A DNA stretch of 64,000 nucleotides from contig JAAVTG010000868.1 of NCBI GenBank assembly GCA_011947345.1, positions 1-64,000 of the forward strand, written 5' to 3'. Positions within the stretch are counted from its first letter, which is position 1. Every line of letters starts with the position of its first letter. Source of the DNA: Phytophthora quininea. Taxonomy: Eukaryota > Oomycota > Peronosporomycetes > Peronosporales > Peronosporaceae. Of this stretch, positions 62,901-64,000 are shown one piece after another. Position numbers and translations under genes: made by a program. A model generated the notes under the pieces. It was given only the letters and a program-made list of their open reading frames with translations, did no database searches and was not told the origin of the DNA.

Positions 62901-64000
62901 ACGCAGCGTATCATCCGGTTGCGGATGAGCGCGGAGAGGGACAAAGCCTGCCAAAATCCTGTGAATCGTGCGCGTCCTATCGATTCCGGAATACGGTCTA
63001 GGGCGGTGGAGAGTTATTCATCCAGTCCTTGATGGACATTTGGTCGTGGTAGATTTTGTTTTTGCCAAACAGGAAATAGTGAACAGGCGAAACTTCGCGT
63101 AGGTCGGAAATATTCGACTGGAAATCGCCGAAAAGAGTTCGAATGGTCGCCAAGACCTCTGATTAAGCCGCTACTTGACCCAGCACGGACGTCTGGGCAC
63201 TAAGCACTGCTACGGCTTTTCCAAGCAATTCTCCCGGACCGCCGTTTTAGTGCTCGGCGGCATCGACCTGGCGGTGTTGGACGATGTCGTTCGGTACTTG
63301 CAGGCGCACGGTTGGGAACGACAGTATATTCAAGGTGGCAACAGGACCAGGCAATATCGTGGCGGTCCCGTACACCGAGGTGCTAATGCCAGCGGTTGAA
63401 GGTAGGTTTTTGAGGAAGAGCAGTACAGCAAAAGATGTCGAAGCCGAGGACGACATCGTGGAACGGACGAGTTGTAGCTTTTTTTTTTTTCGGACTTTAG
63501 TTTTAGCGAACAACATTCGGAATGAGCTATTCTACTCTAAATTAAGCGGTGCGTTCGAGCACATCGAACCAACCACCAACTACTGGTTGAGCGACCTCGT
63601 TGCTCTTGGTTGGCTCTGATAGTTGGGTGGCATGTGTTGATGTGCCGCCGGAAGTTGCCATTACTCAAGTTCCGAAAAACTCTTCTTCGACCAGTTCGCC
63701 GACAGAATTTCAGAATACTAATTTTCAAGGATTCCGATAAAAACCATTGATCGGTTCGGATGGCTGGCACGAAGACAATTTCACGACCTCGCCGTGCTCG
63801 TTCCACGCAGTGGACAATTGGAGCATCAAGGAAGAACGGATCTCGGTCCCAAAACGCAAAATCGACAAATTAAAGTCAGTCATCGCTGAATCGATCGGGG
63901 TCTCGTTCGTATCACAATCAAATCGACGTGATTCGACATACGAACAGCTTCATTCACGTGACGAAGCTGTTCATTCAACGCCTAGTCACAGTGAGGAATA
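62901..64000. other. Unassigned right end
   Basis: Short open frames on both strands without recognised domains. A T-run of 14-15 bases lies near 63478-63491. Confidence 0.4.
63942..63972. repeat. 10-bp perfect inverted repeat
   Basis: GAACAGCTTC (63942-63951) and GAAGCTGTTC (63963-63972) around an 11-base loop that contains CACGTG. It could be a hairpin or a paired binding site. Confidence 0.6.

Noticed and set aside
1..64000. tRNA, rRNA or CRISPR features
   Set aside because: No cloverleaf-like, rRNA-like or regularly spaced repeat pattern was seen; a dedicated scan would be needed to exclude a tRNA.

Overview
The window is nuclear DNA of an oomycete, most likely Phytophthora or a close relative. 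Signs: secreted proteins with an RSLR...DSEER (RxLR-dEER) signature, necrosis-inducing-like (NLP) genes, a large START + FYVE-like zinc-finger family, Inr/FPR-type core promoters, few and short introns, a Ty3/Gypsy chromovirus and a tyrosine-recombinase (DIRS/Ngaro-like) retroelement.

Layout. 1-4.3 kb: two tandem copies of a multi-pass membrane protein family. 4.4-7.4 kb: a small winged-helix-like gene facing two START-FYVE genes. 7.9-14.8 kb: a housekeeping island with MCM5 (minus), phosphoglycerate mutase, a HEAT/TOG-like protein, and pyruvate kinase with a mitochondrial-type presequence (minus). 16-32 kb: the main START-FYVE array on the plus strand, interrupted by a bifunctional trehalose-6-phosphate synthase/phosphatase on the minus strand and by an old NLP relic. 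33.8-40.4 kb: a complete Ty3/Gypsy chromovirus with LTRs of equal length that I read as identical and a GGAGA target duplication; it carries an intact extra gene in antisense orientation to gag-pol. 40.7-47.3 kb: a START-FYVE pseudogene, then a block with an NLP (minus) and an RxLR gene (plus), plus an inverted second RxLR copy. 47.5-49.6 kb: divergent ankyrin-repeat genes. 49.8-53.8 kb: START-FYVE relics, a cytochrome P450 relic and one intact START-FYVE gene. 54.4-57.6 kb: a second copy of the NLP-RxLR block. 59.3-62.9 kb: a decayed tyrosine-recombinase retroelement. The last kilobase is largely unassigned.

The dominant theme is local duplication and decay. At least 14 START-FYVE loci (intact, broken or relic), three NLP loci and three RxLR loci lie in 64 kb, against a few single-copy housekeeping genes. 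A second theme is technical. Many broken frames, including one in the essential MCM5 gene at each of three points, would be repaired by one extra base in a short homopolymer. This suggests systematic homopolymer under-calling in the source assembly, so many 'pseudogenes' here may be intact in the organism. Breaks shared between paralogues, nonsense codons and larger deletions are more likely real.
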